DNA of 64,000 nucleotides from Cylicocyclus nassatus (taxonomy: Eukaryota > Nematoda > Chromadorea > Rhabditida > Strongylidae): NCBI GenBank assembly GCA_958299035.1, contig CATQJL010000112.1:54913140-54977139 (forward strand), read 5' to 3'. The notes beneath the pieces are model-generated. The model did no database searches, had not been told where the DNA came from, and was given only the letters and a program-made list of their open reading frames with translations. The position numbers and the translations under genes are program-made. Positions within the stretch are counted from its first letter, which is position 1; every line of letters starts with the position of its first letter. This document shows, in pieces, positions 24,014 through 33,826 of the stretch.

Positions 24014-24279
24014 TCCGCTTCACCTCCAAGTCCTCAGGGTATTATTCGAGGAAGACCAGCCTTCACTGCAGGTTTCTATTTTTTGAAAGTCTGTAGCAGA
24101 CTTTCTGCGATTGCACAACCACACGCAACTTGACGGCAAGTTTTAGGTCTGGATAGTATTTTTTTCAGAGCTATAATTTTCACAGGGGTGGAGTGCTTGG
24201 CTTCGAATTTTCAATATAGCAAGAAAAGGCTTTGTGCTCAATACTCATACTAAAAAGGGCGATTTTAAAGATTGAAGGC

Positions 24280-24360
24280 AAGTTAATGGGGTCAGGCGCA
24301 ACCCCTCAAAAGCTCAGGCGGCCTGACCTTTTGAGGGGTTGCGCCTGACCCCATTAACTT
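24280..24360. repeat. Perfect palindrome with 32-bp arms
   Basis: The arms begin AAGTTAATGGGGTCAGGCGC and are exactly inverted after a 17-base centre. GGGGTCAGGCGC repeats the right terminal repeat of the enclosing hAT-like element, so this is either an internal copy of the element end or a young insertion of a very short relative. Confidence 0.9.
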
Positions 24361-24949
24361 TATTTCCGAAAAAGCTTCTCTACTCAAGTTTTATGTGATT
24401 CGCTAGCTCAACCTCGAAGATTCCAGTAAGTGTTTGAGCTTGGTTCGACTTGTTTCGGCTTTGTGCTAATCCGAGGAGTTGAAGCACTCAACGTGAAAAA
24501 CGCGCCGGTTTGAATTTTGGCAGCTCTTCTTACTTCACTGTTTGAAAGCGATATGAAGCCCGATTTGTAGCATAGACTTATAGAGAACATTACTTTGTTA
24601 TGAGTATACAAAAGCTGACTTTTCTCACTTCTGAAACCAAATTGATCACATTTGAAAATCACGCTTTTTAGGCGTTGAGAAACACTAGAAACGGCAGTAG
24701 GTAATGGTTTGGAGAGCGCATAGAGGTAATTTGACATGCTGATTGTAGAAATGATACCCCTTTCACCAGCAAACTTCCTTGTTTACCTCATATGTCAAGG
24801 TAAAAGAAAAGAAGATTTGAATTTTGGCTGAAACTTCTATTGTGGAAAAAATCAGTATGCTGTTTATGACCGTCATTCCTTCATGTGATCGCGACATCCA
24901 CCGGACTAGCGCATTTTCTCTTCACCTTCGCAGTATCTCCTCAACTTAT

Positions 24950-25820
24950 TAGGGTGATCCAAAAGTAATGGGGCACCTTGATTTTTTTAAACATTCTTCA
25001 AGATTTCTTTCTGATTAGCTAAAAACGCCTAGCATTTTTAACGCCTTTGTATAAAGTGACCTTCGCAGGTTATCTTGACAGCACCTTGCAGCACTTCACC
25101 GACATTTCTTCGAGTGGCGTTCCAAAGAAGTCAGACAGACTTTTTTGAACGCCATTCGATTTTGGGCCGCTGCACCTGATAGTCCCTCGACATATGGCAT
25201 ACCATTCGAAAGAGCTTTCCAAACTCTTTCTAATGATTACTTGAATATTCAAAAATTGCACATTATTTTATACAAAAAGGCACTTTATTCGAAAAAGTGC
25301 GGTGCTTGCCGCAGATTTTCAGGCTAAAATTCATGTTTTGGGACACAGTCTTTTGAAAATGAGAAAAGTCAAAGTAATTTGCATATGTATGGATAGAGCT
25401 TAAAAAGCATTATCAAAAAGCAACTGTTAAGTTTGGGCTTATTTGATTACCTTGATGAAAGAATAAGTAATATGTCTCCTGATACCCGATGCTATATCTT
25501 CTATTCTAAAGCCTTGGGACCACCGAGCTACTGTGGATTTGGTGACAGTCCCCTCACCCATTGCTGCGCACGATCTCTGGTAGGCTCACTTGTTTTACTG
25601 CGGCGTTGCTGCTCAAAGTTCAAAATTACTTGAAGTGGTGAGCTTCAGTTTTAAAGCGCTTATAGAATTAACGCCATGTGACAGTGCCCAACTATAGACC
25701 TCGATCAGAAGGTTTTGTTATGTACTAACATCTGCCAAAACTTGGACTTCCAATTAGCTTTTCTACTTGAGAAAAACTGCATTTATTCTCTAGCTGCCCC
25801 ATTACTTTTGGATCACCCTA
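24950..25820. mobile_element. mariner-like element nested in the hAT-like element
   Basis: The ends TAGGGTGATCCAAAAGTAAT and their inverse ATTACTTTTGGATCACCCTA include the TA duplication and closely resemble mariner terminal repeats, as does the following GGGGCA. The interior (about 870 bp) shows no intact transposase. The minus-strand frame at 25070-25261 may be a decayed transposase segment but lacks diagnostic residues. Confidence 0.8.
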
Positions 25821-26113
25821 ATAACAAATGATTCTTAATTACGACCCCCACCCCTCAGTCTTATCCTCAGTACGATCCCCCAGGTCGGGCGCGCCTGACC
25901 CCACGCTCAACCCTGGTTGTGATATCCATTCCTGCTCCAAGAAGAACTGTTCAATCGTACGCAACTGTTTGTCTCTATTTCAACTTCATTATACGTCTGA
26001 GCACATGAAGTAAGCACTGCTTGGAGAACAAACAGTACCTCCTTCATTTTGACTAAGCATCTATTCGAAAAAATCGACCTGCTTTTTGGAATTGTGAATG
26101 TTATTTTTGAGTG

Positions 26114-26430
26114 AAACATTCCGATAAGCTCTTCCTGGTTTTGGTTTTGTTGCAAGTTGTTGCTGCGGTAAGACTTGATACCAATAGAGCTCATAGAGCC
26201 TCTAGACGGCTCCGAAAACGCGCCGGCTGTCGCTTTTGCAGCTGGTAGCTGCTTTCGCGCCGATTGCCGCTATCGCGGCTGAAGCGCAGTGTGTCGATTT
26301 TGCCCTTAGAGCGTAGCGAGAGCCTTCTGGTACTAGATGCTAGGCTTTTCGATTTCCTTGTCATGATTCTTTTGTTTCCAAAGTTCTCTTCTTTGCTGTA
26401 GTAATTCATTGAGACACGGTTCATTCGATC
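26114..26430 (+). pseudogene. Possible relic of the secreted-protein family, first exon
   Basis: TGAAACATTCC followed by codons reading LFLVLVLLQVVAA strongly resembles the signal peptides of the two intact genes (LVLILVVLQVAAA and LFLILVLLQVVAV), and the five bases before the start are shared with copy A. The start codon is ATT, one base is missing relative to copy A, and a stop follows after about 37 codons. Sequence at 26205-26420 matches 27375-27570 inverted. Confidence 0.4.
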
Positions 26431-27374
26431 TGGATTCCGTTTTTTCGGTCATCTACGATGCTGGAAAAACCGATTCGTTATCGAGTGATACCCTTTCAGT
26501 CTAAATCCCGCTGTAGAGCTATTGCAAGGCAGGGCCTTTTCGACGTCTTTCTCGTTTTGAATTTGGTTTACTATGCTGGATGAGCAAGTTGCAAATGTAC
26601 TTTCTTTGTTTTCGAAACTGTTCCGTCATGTCGTAGGACCGATTTAGCTGCAGAACTCAAATTCTCTGTACTATTTTTGCATTTGGTACTTCACTACGCT
26701 GACTAACGATCTATTCCAAAGCGAAGTCATTTGGTGCCTTCTCCTTCTCCATTCAAGGTATATACCGTTTACTTCAGCATATTAAAATAGCTAACCTTAA
26801 GTATTTGAACAAAACTTAGATTAGTAAGTGTACCTTTAAGCAGTATAGTAGAGTAGCTTCAAAGTTAGAAAGTGCAAAAAAAACATCGTTCACTTAGCAT
26901 AGTAGACCAACCTCAAATCGGAAAAGACATCGAAAAACCTTGCCTGCGCAACTACACAGCAGAGCAATATCAAAATGAAAGCTGTGCAAAAAACAGCGTT
27001 TTGCAAAAATTTATGAGCTCCCAGATTTGTGTGGAGGCGGGTTGCGGCTTTCCCTGATTTCAATGATAAAGTTAACGAGAGAGCACGAGAAACGATGCTG
27101 CATGAAGTTCCAACAAGTTACTTACATTCAGGAAAAGTCCGCGACCCGATGACTCCTTAATAGAAGTAGCATAGCTTCAAAGTTAAAGACAAATTCAAAG
27201 AAACTTTGTTTTCTACGAAAACGATCAACTACCGTAAAAGAATAGCCTGGAAATGAATGATAGACAAAACGCCGTTCATCACTTTTTTGCCTAAAAAAAC
27301 AGCTCTACAGCGCGAAGCAGATTGAATATTCGACAGTGAGTCGATTAGTCCAGCACCGTAGAACCTGTAATGAT
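26431..27374. other. No gene recognised
   Basis: Short frames only. Two similar phrases, TAGCTTCAAAGTTA(G/A)A near 26855 and 27172, suggest an old local repeat. Confidence 0.35.
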
Positions 27375-27695
27375 TTAATTGAGGAAGGAAGAGGACCTTG
27401 GAAACAAAAGAGTGGTGGCAAAAGAAACAAAAAGCCTAGTATCAGTGCCAATAGACTCTCGCGACGCTCCAAAAACAAAATCCAACACGTTGCCTTCAAC
27501 TGCAATAGCGGCAACCGGCGCGAAAGCAGCTACTGGCTGCAAAAGCGACAACCGGCGCTGTCTGAAGGCTCCCTCAGGGTTTGCCACGAGTTGAAAGAGT
27601 GTTACTAATCTCAAGAAAAAGTAGAGATATTGCTGAGGTTTGCGAACACAACATTCGAAGGAAGGGAAAACTGCGTTGAAATCAATCAAGATCAT
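27375..27695 (-). pseudogene. Second possible relic of the secreted-protein family
   Basis: On the minus strand, CCTCAG precedes a hydrophobic stretch (LYFFLRLVTLFQLVA) and an alanine/valine-rich tail. Its 3' 200 bases are an inverted, diverged copy of 26205-26420. No ATG stands at the expected place and no second exon is visible. It could equally be unrelated repeat sequence, so the family link is tentative. Confidence 0.25.
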
Positions 27696-28169
27696 TCACG
27701 AATCTTTGCCCTGTGATTGCGGCGCTATAAAAAAGACGGGACAACCTTTGAAGAGATCCCATCTCACCTTGAATGACCAGAATTGAAAGAATCAAATCTG
27801 CAGACGCAAAGGTTCAAATTCTATAGAATGCTGTCAAGTTGGCTAGTGGATGGTTACTTTTTACCGTGTAACCTCGAAATTCCATAATAACTGGTATAGT
27901 TGTAATTTAGCAATGGTTTTGTGAGGAGGTAATTTCACACTTTTACTGCTATATTATGAAATTTTAAATCAGTGATGGAAGGTAATTATAAGGCTTGTAT
28001 CAGTAAGTAATGTGTTTGCCAACCAGATTCTGCGGTGGAGACTTTATTGACCTAACGTTTCGACATCGGCGCAATCATCAGAGGTCTGAAAACGGACTGT
28101 AGGCTATTTGATCTGCTCACCATACCTTCAAGCGCCTCTTCCCACTGTGTCAGTCTAGACCTAGTCTAA

Positions 28170-29513
28170 GGCCCGTATGCACGTACATCCCCGCTGGGGA
28201 GGGGAGGGGAGCTGGATCCCCAGGGGAACGATCCCCTCCGCCGAACCCCGCCATGACAGAGGGGAGGGGAGCGATCCCCTCCCCTGCACCTAAGCGGGGA
28301 TGATGTGAATGGTTTCAGAGGTATTGATCGAGCGAACCCCAGTGCATACGGGGTTCGAATGGGGGAGGGGATCCCTTCCCTTTCCCCACTCGAACCCCGT
28401 ATGCGCGAATTCAACTCAATAACGCGGGGGAGGGGATCGACATCCCCTGCAACGAAGTAGGGGTTCGATGGTGTAGATCATGCCAGAGACGCGGATATTC
28501 TGGTTCTGCTCAGTCATTACCAAGCATTTCGTTCATTTTGACGGAGGTTTTTTTTTGAAAGCCGGGTTCTTCTCTCAGCGGCTTGCAATTTGTCTTTCTT
28601 TTCTATATTCGCCTCTTGAGAAGGAATCCGAGCAATAATAGCAGCCAATTTCGATTATTTGTAGGAGTTCTTGATCATTCAGAAAATTTGCGCATTTTTC
28701 ATATAACATAATAGTTTTAACTATATAGGCTGAGTAAACACATTGTAACTTTCATATTTCATGACGTGTTGCCATTATCTTGTTATTTTAACATAAGCTG
28801 CCTCGAAAAAATCTAGAAAGTAGCACATTTGCCTATTTCTGAGTAGAAATCCCCTGGGGAGTGATCCCCTCCCCAGCGTTCCCCTTGTGCATAGCAGGGA
28901 TGGCCGCTGGGGATCATTCCCCTGGGATGAAGGACGATATGCTGCTGATAGCTACAGCGTTTATGGAGAACTGGCACAATTTGCCGCTTCTGTTATGTGT
29001 TAAAATACTGCTTTGAGCGTCCGCGTGGCACCCCCCCCCTTTTCGGCAGCATAATGTCTTCTACCCATTCCCTTGCAGAGACACATCAACTTCTATAGTT
29101 CAACATTTTTACGCTGAAATGGGGCAGCATGAGCGAAAGTGGGCAGCATCCAAGAAAGCAGGAACATAATGGGAGTAGAAAAAATCATTTTTAGTGCCCC
29201 GAGCGCAGTCACTGCATACGCGCATTCCGCAACCCTAAATTATTGAAAGTGATGAGATGAAGATGAGTTGCAGTCAAGATATAAAATAAGAAAGAGTTTT
29301 TTATAGAAAATTTGAAAGCAAGGTGGTTTCCCCGCTTGATCCCCTCTTGTGCATAAGGGGGTTCACTTCCCCTCCCCACAGGGGATCCCTTGTCCGATAT
29401 TGTCTTTGTGCATACGGGGGTTCGCGCGGGGAGGGGAGGGGATCCCCAGCGGGGATCATTTCAATGGTTAAGCGCACATCCCCTCCCCGCGGGGATGTAC
29501 GTGCATACGGGCC
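28170..29513. mobile_element. PIF/Harbinger-like MITE with GGCCCGTATGCACG ends
   Basis: 1344 bp. GGCCCGTATGCACGTACATC is exactly inverted at the right end. TAA at 28167-28169 and 29514-29516 is the 3-bp duplication; the uninterrupted terminal copy of the host PLE near 30790 reads TGA once at that site. The interior has many GGGGATCCCC/GGGGAGGGGA blocks in both orientations, some of them further inverted pairs. Ends similar to the 51472 element. No transposase. Confidence 0.85.
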
Positions 29514-29549
29514 TAAGACTCACAGCATGAGACCCTCAAAGCCAGGAAG

Positions 29550-30678
29550 CGAACAAACCTTGACTCCACCAGCTAGCGACAAGCCTGCAGATAAGATACT
29601 TCTCCCTCCGAGGACTCGCAATGGGCCAGCGCTTAGCGCCAGTCCTTGCTGTGTGCTTTATGAGTAGAATTGAGGAGCCAGTGCCTGCGCGTATGCCACT
29701 GATGTACTGTCGTTACATCGATGACTGCTGCGTAATAACGTCTACTCAATCCGAAATGGATGAGTGTTTCAAGTTACTAAACCAGCAGTCCGAGTACATC
29801 AAGCTCACTCGAGAAACCCTACGAAACGGGTGGCTTCCTTAGCTTAACACTCAGATCAACTTTTTCGGTGGCGTTCTCCATGTTAAATGGTATCGTAAAC
29901 CATGCCAAATCGGCTCACCCCAGAGAGATGAAAAAAGCGGTTATTCATAAAATGATGAAGACTGCTTCGATGGTGTGCACGGTTCACGAAGAACGGTTTG
30001 AGTCGCGAAAGCTTGCATCGCAAATCGCGCGCAGCAACGGATATGTTTTGCAAGAACATCGGCGTGTTAAACAACATTCCAAAAATCATATCCGAACTCA
30101 ATGCGATAAATTCCCTCTTTGCATGCCGTTTATTTCAGACGAAGTTAGTAAGGCAATCAAACAATGCATTCATAGAGCCCAACTGCAGGATGATGCGATG
30201 CTTGTCAATATCCCGAATAGTAATATAAAGAAGCAGTCGGTGCGAAACAGGCTTTATGATAGCGATTGCATGATGGAGCATTGTATTGTTTGCCCCTATG
30301 GCAGAGTAGGAGATTGTGCAAAGGCGGGTGTGGTGTACCAGCTAGAATGTCTGACTTGCCATAGCTGTTATATCGGAGAGACGGGTAGAAATCTAGGTGT
30401 AAGGTTGAAGGAACACTTAGCCAGCAAAAGACGAGGGACACAAACAGCATCGTAGGGACGGCATAAGACTGAGGTACATGGCAAAAATGATTATGAAGTT
30501 AAATGTACGATTCTGACCCATGAAACCGAAATATGCGCCAGGAAAATCTTCGAAGCCGCATGGATCAGTATCAAAAATCCAGAGCTGAATGTCAAGAATG
30601 GGTGTTTGTCTATCAGTAGTGACTTAGCTCCATTCATACCATTATGTGAGCTTAGTGACGCACATAAAAGGCCTTGAC
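29550..30678 (+). pseudogene. PLE reverse transcriptase / GIY-YIG endonuclease remnant
   Basis: The reading begins inside the palm: AMGQRLAPVLAV matches the conserved glycine-rich turn, and CRYIDDCC (about 29709-29732) holds the catalytic YIDD. NGWLP then meets a stop (29840-29842); the frame continues with FGGVLHVKWYRKP and shifts near 29905. The C-terminal part has a C-x2-C pair (CIVCPYG), then VVYQLEC and YIGETGR, the GIY and YIG motifs, with R and the KEH region downstream. A stop at 30453-30455 interrupts a frame that resumes to 30678. Fingers and the N-terminus are absent. The family copies itself by target-primed reverse transcription; this copy cannot make a full protein. Confidence 0.85.
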
Positions 30679-31060
30679 TCACTAAGTGACACTCAGTGAC
30701 GTCCGTTACCATCAAATGTGCGGGCCTGTCGCTAGCCGGTGGAGTCAAGGTTTGTTCGTCTGGTTTTGAGGGTCTCATGCTGTGAGTCTCAGACTAGGTC
30801 TACACTGACACAGTGGGAAGAGGCGCTTGAAGGTATGGTGAGCAGGTCAAATAGCCTACAGTCCGTTTTCAGACCTCTGATGATGGCGCCGATGTCGAAA
30901 CGTTAGGTCAATAAAGTCTCCACCGCAGAATCTGGTTGGCAAACACATTACTTAATGACATAAACTATCGTGCCCAGATTCAAAGATAAAGGAGCATTGA
31001 ACTTACTTACTGATATAAGGCTTGTATATCGAACCTTTTGAGAAATCACTTCTTCGATAA

Positions 31061-31920
31061 TACAGGGTGGGGCAAAAGTCTGGGAACCTAGTACTTTTCC
31101 ACATAAAATCAGAAAGAAAGTACCTAGAAACAAAAAGTTTGGTGCACATATAATTCGAACCTCTGCAAACATAGCGCAGCTCTCAAATTTTGAGATTCCC
31201 TCGTTTGCTTCAAAACAACCCTCGAAATCTTGGCGAGTCCGCCTCTTGTGGCACACAGGCAGTCGTGGTAAAATTTGTCCCACGCCCTCACAGTGACTGA
31301 TTTTTTCATTAGGCAAGTGTGCAGTATGATAGAGCAAGCTTTTGGCTACAACATATTACGAGGTTTTTTTTTGCAGTATTTAGGGAAAAGGTTTTGGAAT
31401 TCTGAATAAAGGCAAGTATATTCGCATATTGGAAATTTGGATGCGATTGCGCGAAAGAGAGCGAAAAATCATGATTCAAGAAGTATTGAAACTGTTCCAT
31501 CGATCGAATTTGAACAGATGCTTATATAGAAAACTCATGGAGAGTTTATAGCTTAAAATTCAGTACTTGCTGCACTCCTATAGCTTTCAGATTTATCTTG
31601 AAGACGAATGACCACTGGCACGCAAATGATATTCGCAAAATTTTACTTTGCATTTTGAAAAGAGTAGTTTTAGGCAAACGCAACTATTACGATCTGATAG
31701 CGCAAAGCTTCCTCTACATCATATGCATCACGTTTCAGGATATTGAGTGTGACTTTAGGTACGAAATAAATGTGAGGACTAGAATTTCTGATTTTCTCGC
31801 CCTGCAAAAGCATTTGTTTGATAAATCCAGTTTTTACGAAAACATACGGCAAGCATTTTCAGCTAGGTAAAGTGCGATTTGTAGGGGATGATCGCAGCAT
31901 TATGTGGCACAAATTTGGAA
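31061..31920 (-). mobile_element. mariner/Tc1 element fragment, copy 1
   Basis: The end TACAGGGTGGGGCAAAAGTC matches the inverted right end of 36124-37022. Internal sequence is shared in reverse order with that copy, including a coding-like block reading WDKFYHDCLCATRGGLAKIS, which resembles the tail of a Tc1-type transposase. The far end is truncated near 31920. Stops and shifts break the frame. Confidence 0.7.
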
Positions 31921-32348
31921 TCATCCTGATATCTCTCCGGCAGCCGCTACTTTTCCTTCAAAACCCATCTCGCTCTTGAGATTGAAATGCGCTTGGAAGC
32001 ATCTGGATAACTGTGGTTTTTACTCCAAAGCAGCTCTACCTTTTTTGCACATAATCGCCTTTACAAAATGGAGCCTATTAAGCTAAATATTTCTTACTGT
32101 ATGAGCAAATTCTGCAATACTTTCGAATTTAGTCGAGAGCTTGAAGTTTTCAAAGCTTTTAGCGGGTTTAAAAAGTTCATTCTGGAGGACTGGGAGTGTC
32201 AAGTGCTACAGCTTCAGTTCCGCTACTGAAGCCGCAGAAACTGAAAGATGGGTGGCATTTACAGAATGAAATCTTTCGGGATTAGTTAAGCTTAACATAC
32301 CAGTCCAAAACTGATTTCTTGATTTAGGGTCAGAACAATAGGTTTTAA
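31921..32348. other. No gene recognised
   Basis: AT-rich, with a single short frame and no repeat signature. Confidence 0.35.
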
Positions 32349-32712
32349 TCTTATATATAAAGTTGAATGTGTATTTGTCTGTATGTATGTCTGTACGTAT
32401 GTGCGGAATAGAAATTTTCTATTTCTGAACCGATTTGGACCAAACTTGGCACACATACACTTCGGGGTGGGGGGCGTGTCATAGGCTACTTTTCGTCATC
32501 GATCGATATCGATTTTATCGATTTTTTGCAGAGTTCACCTAAGGGGCTAGGAGTTGGCACAGTGGGGTAATCGAGCATGCTGATTTCGAAAACAACACAG
32601 GGAACGGGAAATGAAGTGTAGAAGTGGGTGGGGAAAGGCTGTACAGGGATAGGGATTGAACCTTCATTACAGTGCTTTGACAGGGCCGAGCGGAGCCGAG
32701 TAAGCAAGCTAG
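32349..32712 (+). mobile_element. Non-autonomous Helitron
   Basis: Begins TCTTATATATAAAGTTGAAT and continues with an alternating TGTATGTATGTCTG run, GAACCGATTTGGACCAAAC and CATAGGCTACTTTT, all hallmarks of animal Helitron 5' ends. It ends with the GC-rich GGGCCGAGCGGAGCCGAG followed by CTAG. It lies between A (32348) and T (32713), with no target duplication. At 364 bp it has no Rep/helicase. The minus-strand frame over it is not a gene. Confidence 0.85.
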
Positions 32713-32890
32713 TAGCACATAAAATCAGCTAAAGTCATGGTAAAATGCGTGATAATGCTTGAGTTTGTTCCTGCTTTCTGAAAAGTTCAATTCTGACAAA
32801 AACCAGTGCTTTACCAAAGTTACCATTAACTCGTCGTATGTTGTTCCAAAAAGTGAACCATAGCGTAAATTTATCCTCGTGATTGACTAA

Positions 32891-33356
32891 CGAGGAAACG
32901 ATACTCGGCGTCCGTGGCCTTTTGAGATGAAATGTATGCCATTACACTCGTCTTGGAGAGTTGTATCCGAATCTGACTTCCATTTTTGCTAATCGTTTCT
33001 CTGTAAAAAGTTGTGAAGGATTTTTGCGCCAAAGGAGACATGACCGAAATGCCAAAACCGCAGCTACAATGTGGTGTAGTGGTTAGTCCGATAGTCTCAC
33101 AAATTAATGAAGGTTTAGGTTCGAGTCCTTTTGTGTTTTTCAGTTTTGCATTGTCTCAATCAAGCTTCTTTTTGAAAATTAGGCATTCTCGACCGTATTC
33201 CTCTTGGGCGACCATTGACGCAAAAATCCTTCATAACTTCTTTTATAGAAACGATTAGCAATGAAGGAAGTCAGATTCAGAATCGGCGTTCCAAGACGAG
33301 CGTGATGATATACGTTTCGTCTCAAAAGGCCGCGGACACCAAGTATCGCTCCCTTG
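32891..33356. mobile_element. CGAGGAAACGATAC / CAAGGGAGCGATAC foldback with tRNA-like core
   Basis: TAA at 32888-32890 and 33357-33359 flank inverted arms of about 140 bp. The left arm includes GGCGTCCGTGGCCTTTTGAG, and CTCAAAAGGCCGCGGACACC is in the right. The right terminus CAAGGGAG is like those of 6407, 8046 and 57805. The loop contains a tRNA-like module. No protein is encoded; frames at 33013-33258 and 33179-33421 are arm translations. Confidence 0.8.
33065..33135 (+). ncRNA. tRNA-like module in foldback loop
   Basis: TGGTGTAGTGGTTAG (33072-33086) fits an A box and GGTTCGAGTCC (33118-33128) a B box, 32 bases apart. The A box is identical over 15 bases to that in 8552-8624, but the middle differs. 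The cloverleaf does not pair convincingly, so this is a tRNA-derived promoter module rather than a tRNA. Confidence 0.6.
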
Positions 33357-33536
33357 TAAGATTTTGCGTGAATATATTGTAAGCTGTCGTTGGGTCTTTT
33401 TTCAAAATCTAGAAGATACAAAAAATACGCAATTTTGGAAATTAGTGCTACGAAATGCAGGAAGGAGTCTTAGTCATTTCCTCTGAACTTTTGCTCAGCA
33501 TGATAGAATGCCCTGTTCTACATAGCATAGCCATGA

Positions 33537-33826
33537 ATAGCGTCCACCCAAAATTTCCCCATATTTTTGTCATTCCAGGGTTTTTCCGCGGCTGTGGTTA
33601 CTCTTAGGAAGTGCAAAGTGTATCCCTTCCCCCCAAGACCATTTCTGAGAGCGCTGTGCTAAAGCGGGCTAGTTTCAGTGGGTGGTCGGAGCTTGATATC
33701 GTGGGCGTAGCTTGACAGCACTCTTGTGAGCTCCGGGGGACCGGACTAACGCAAAGCTCCTCCTGGATCACATTCAGCTTGGATAGTAATTGAAAAGGTT
33801 TAGGTTTTGTCTAGACGCCGCCTGTA
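33537..33826. mobile_element. TTAA-type foldback MITE, decayed copy 3
   Basis: AGCGTCCACCCAAAATTTCC on the left and TCTAGACGCCGCCTG on the right match the ends of the 4556 element, and TTTTTGTCATTCCAGGG matches its subterminal part. Terminal TTAA is no longer intact. Confidence 0.6.

Larger units (their letters stand above)
23909..25915. mobile_element. hAT-like element, copy 1 (2007 bp)
   Basis: A perfect 8-bp duplication, GTTGTGAT at 23901-23908 and 25916-25923, encloses ends CAGGGTTGA / TCAACCCTG. Subterminal GAGGTCAGGC (left) and GCCTGACCCC (right) extend the terminal repeat. CAGGG ends with 8-bp duplication define the hAT superfamily. Inside are C-rich tandem repeats, an 81-bp palindrome and a nested mariner-like element (24950-25820). 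No transposase is recognisable, so it moved non-autonomously or is deeply decayed. Confidence 0.85.
28001..31014 (+). mobile_element. Penelope-like retroelement (PLE), degenerate
   Basis: A perfect 13-bp duplication, ATAAGGCTTGTAT at 27988-28000 and 31015-31027, brackets the unit. 28005-28165 plus 29514-29590 is an inverted copy of about 30690-30955, as seen for the variable terminal repeats of Penelope elements. Between them lie reverse transcriptase and GIY-YIG endonuclease remnants (29550-30678). A PIF/Harbinger-like MITE (28170-29513) splits the left terminal copy. Confidence 0.85.

Noticed and set aside
25070..25261. mariner transposase fragment
   Set aside because: The length and position fit a decayed C-terminus, but no catalytic D residues or family motifs can be placed, so it was not called as a gene.
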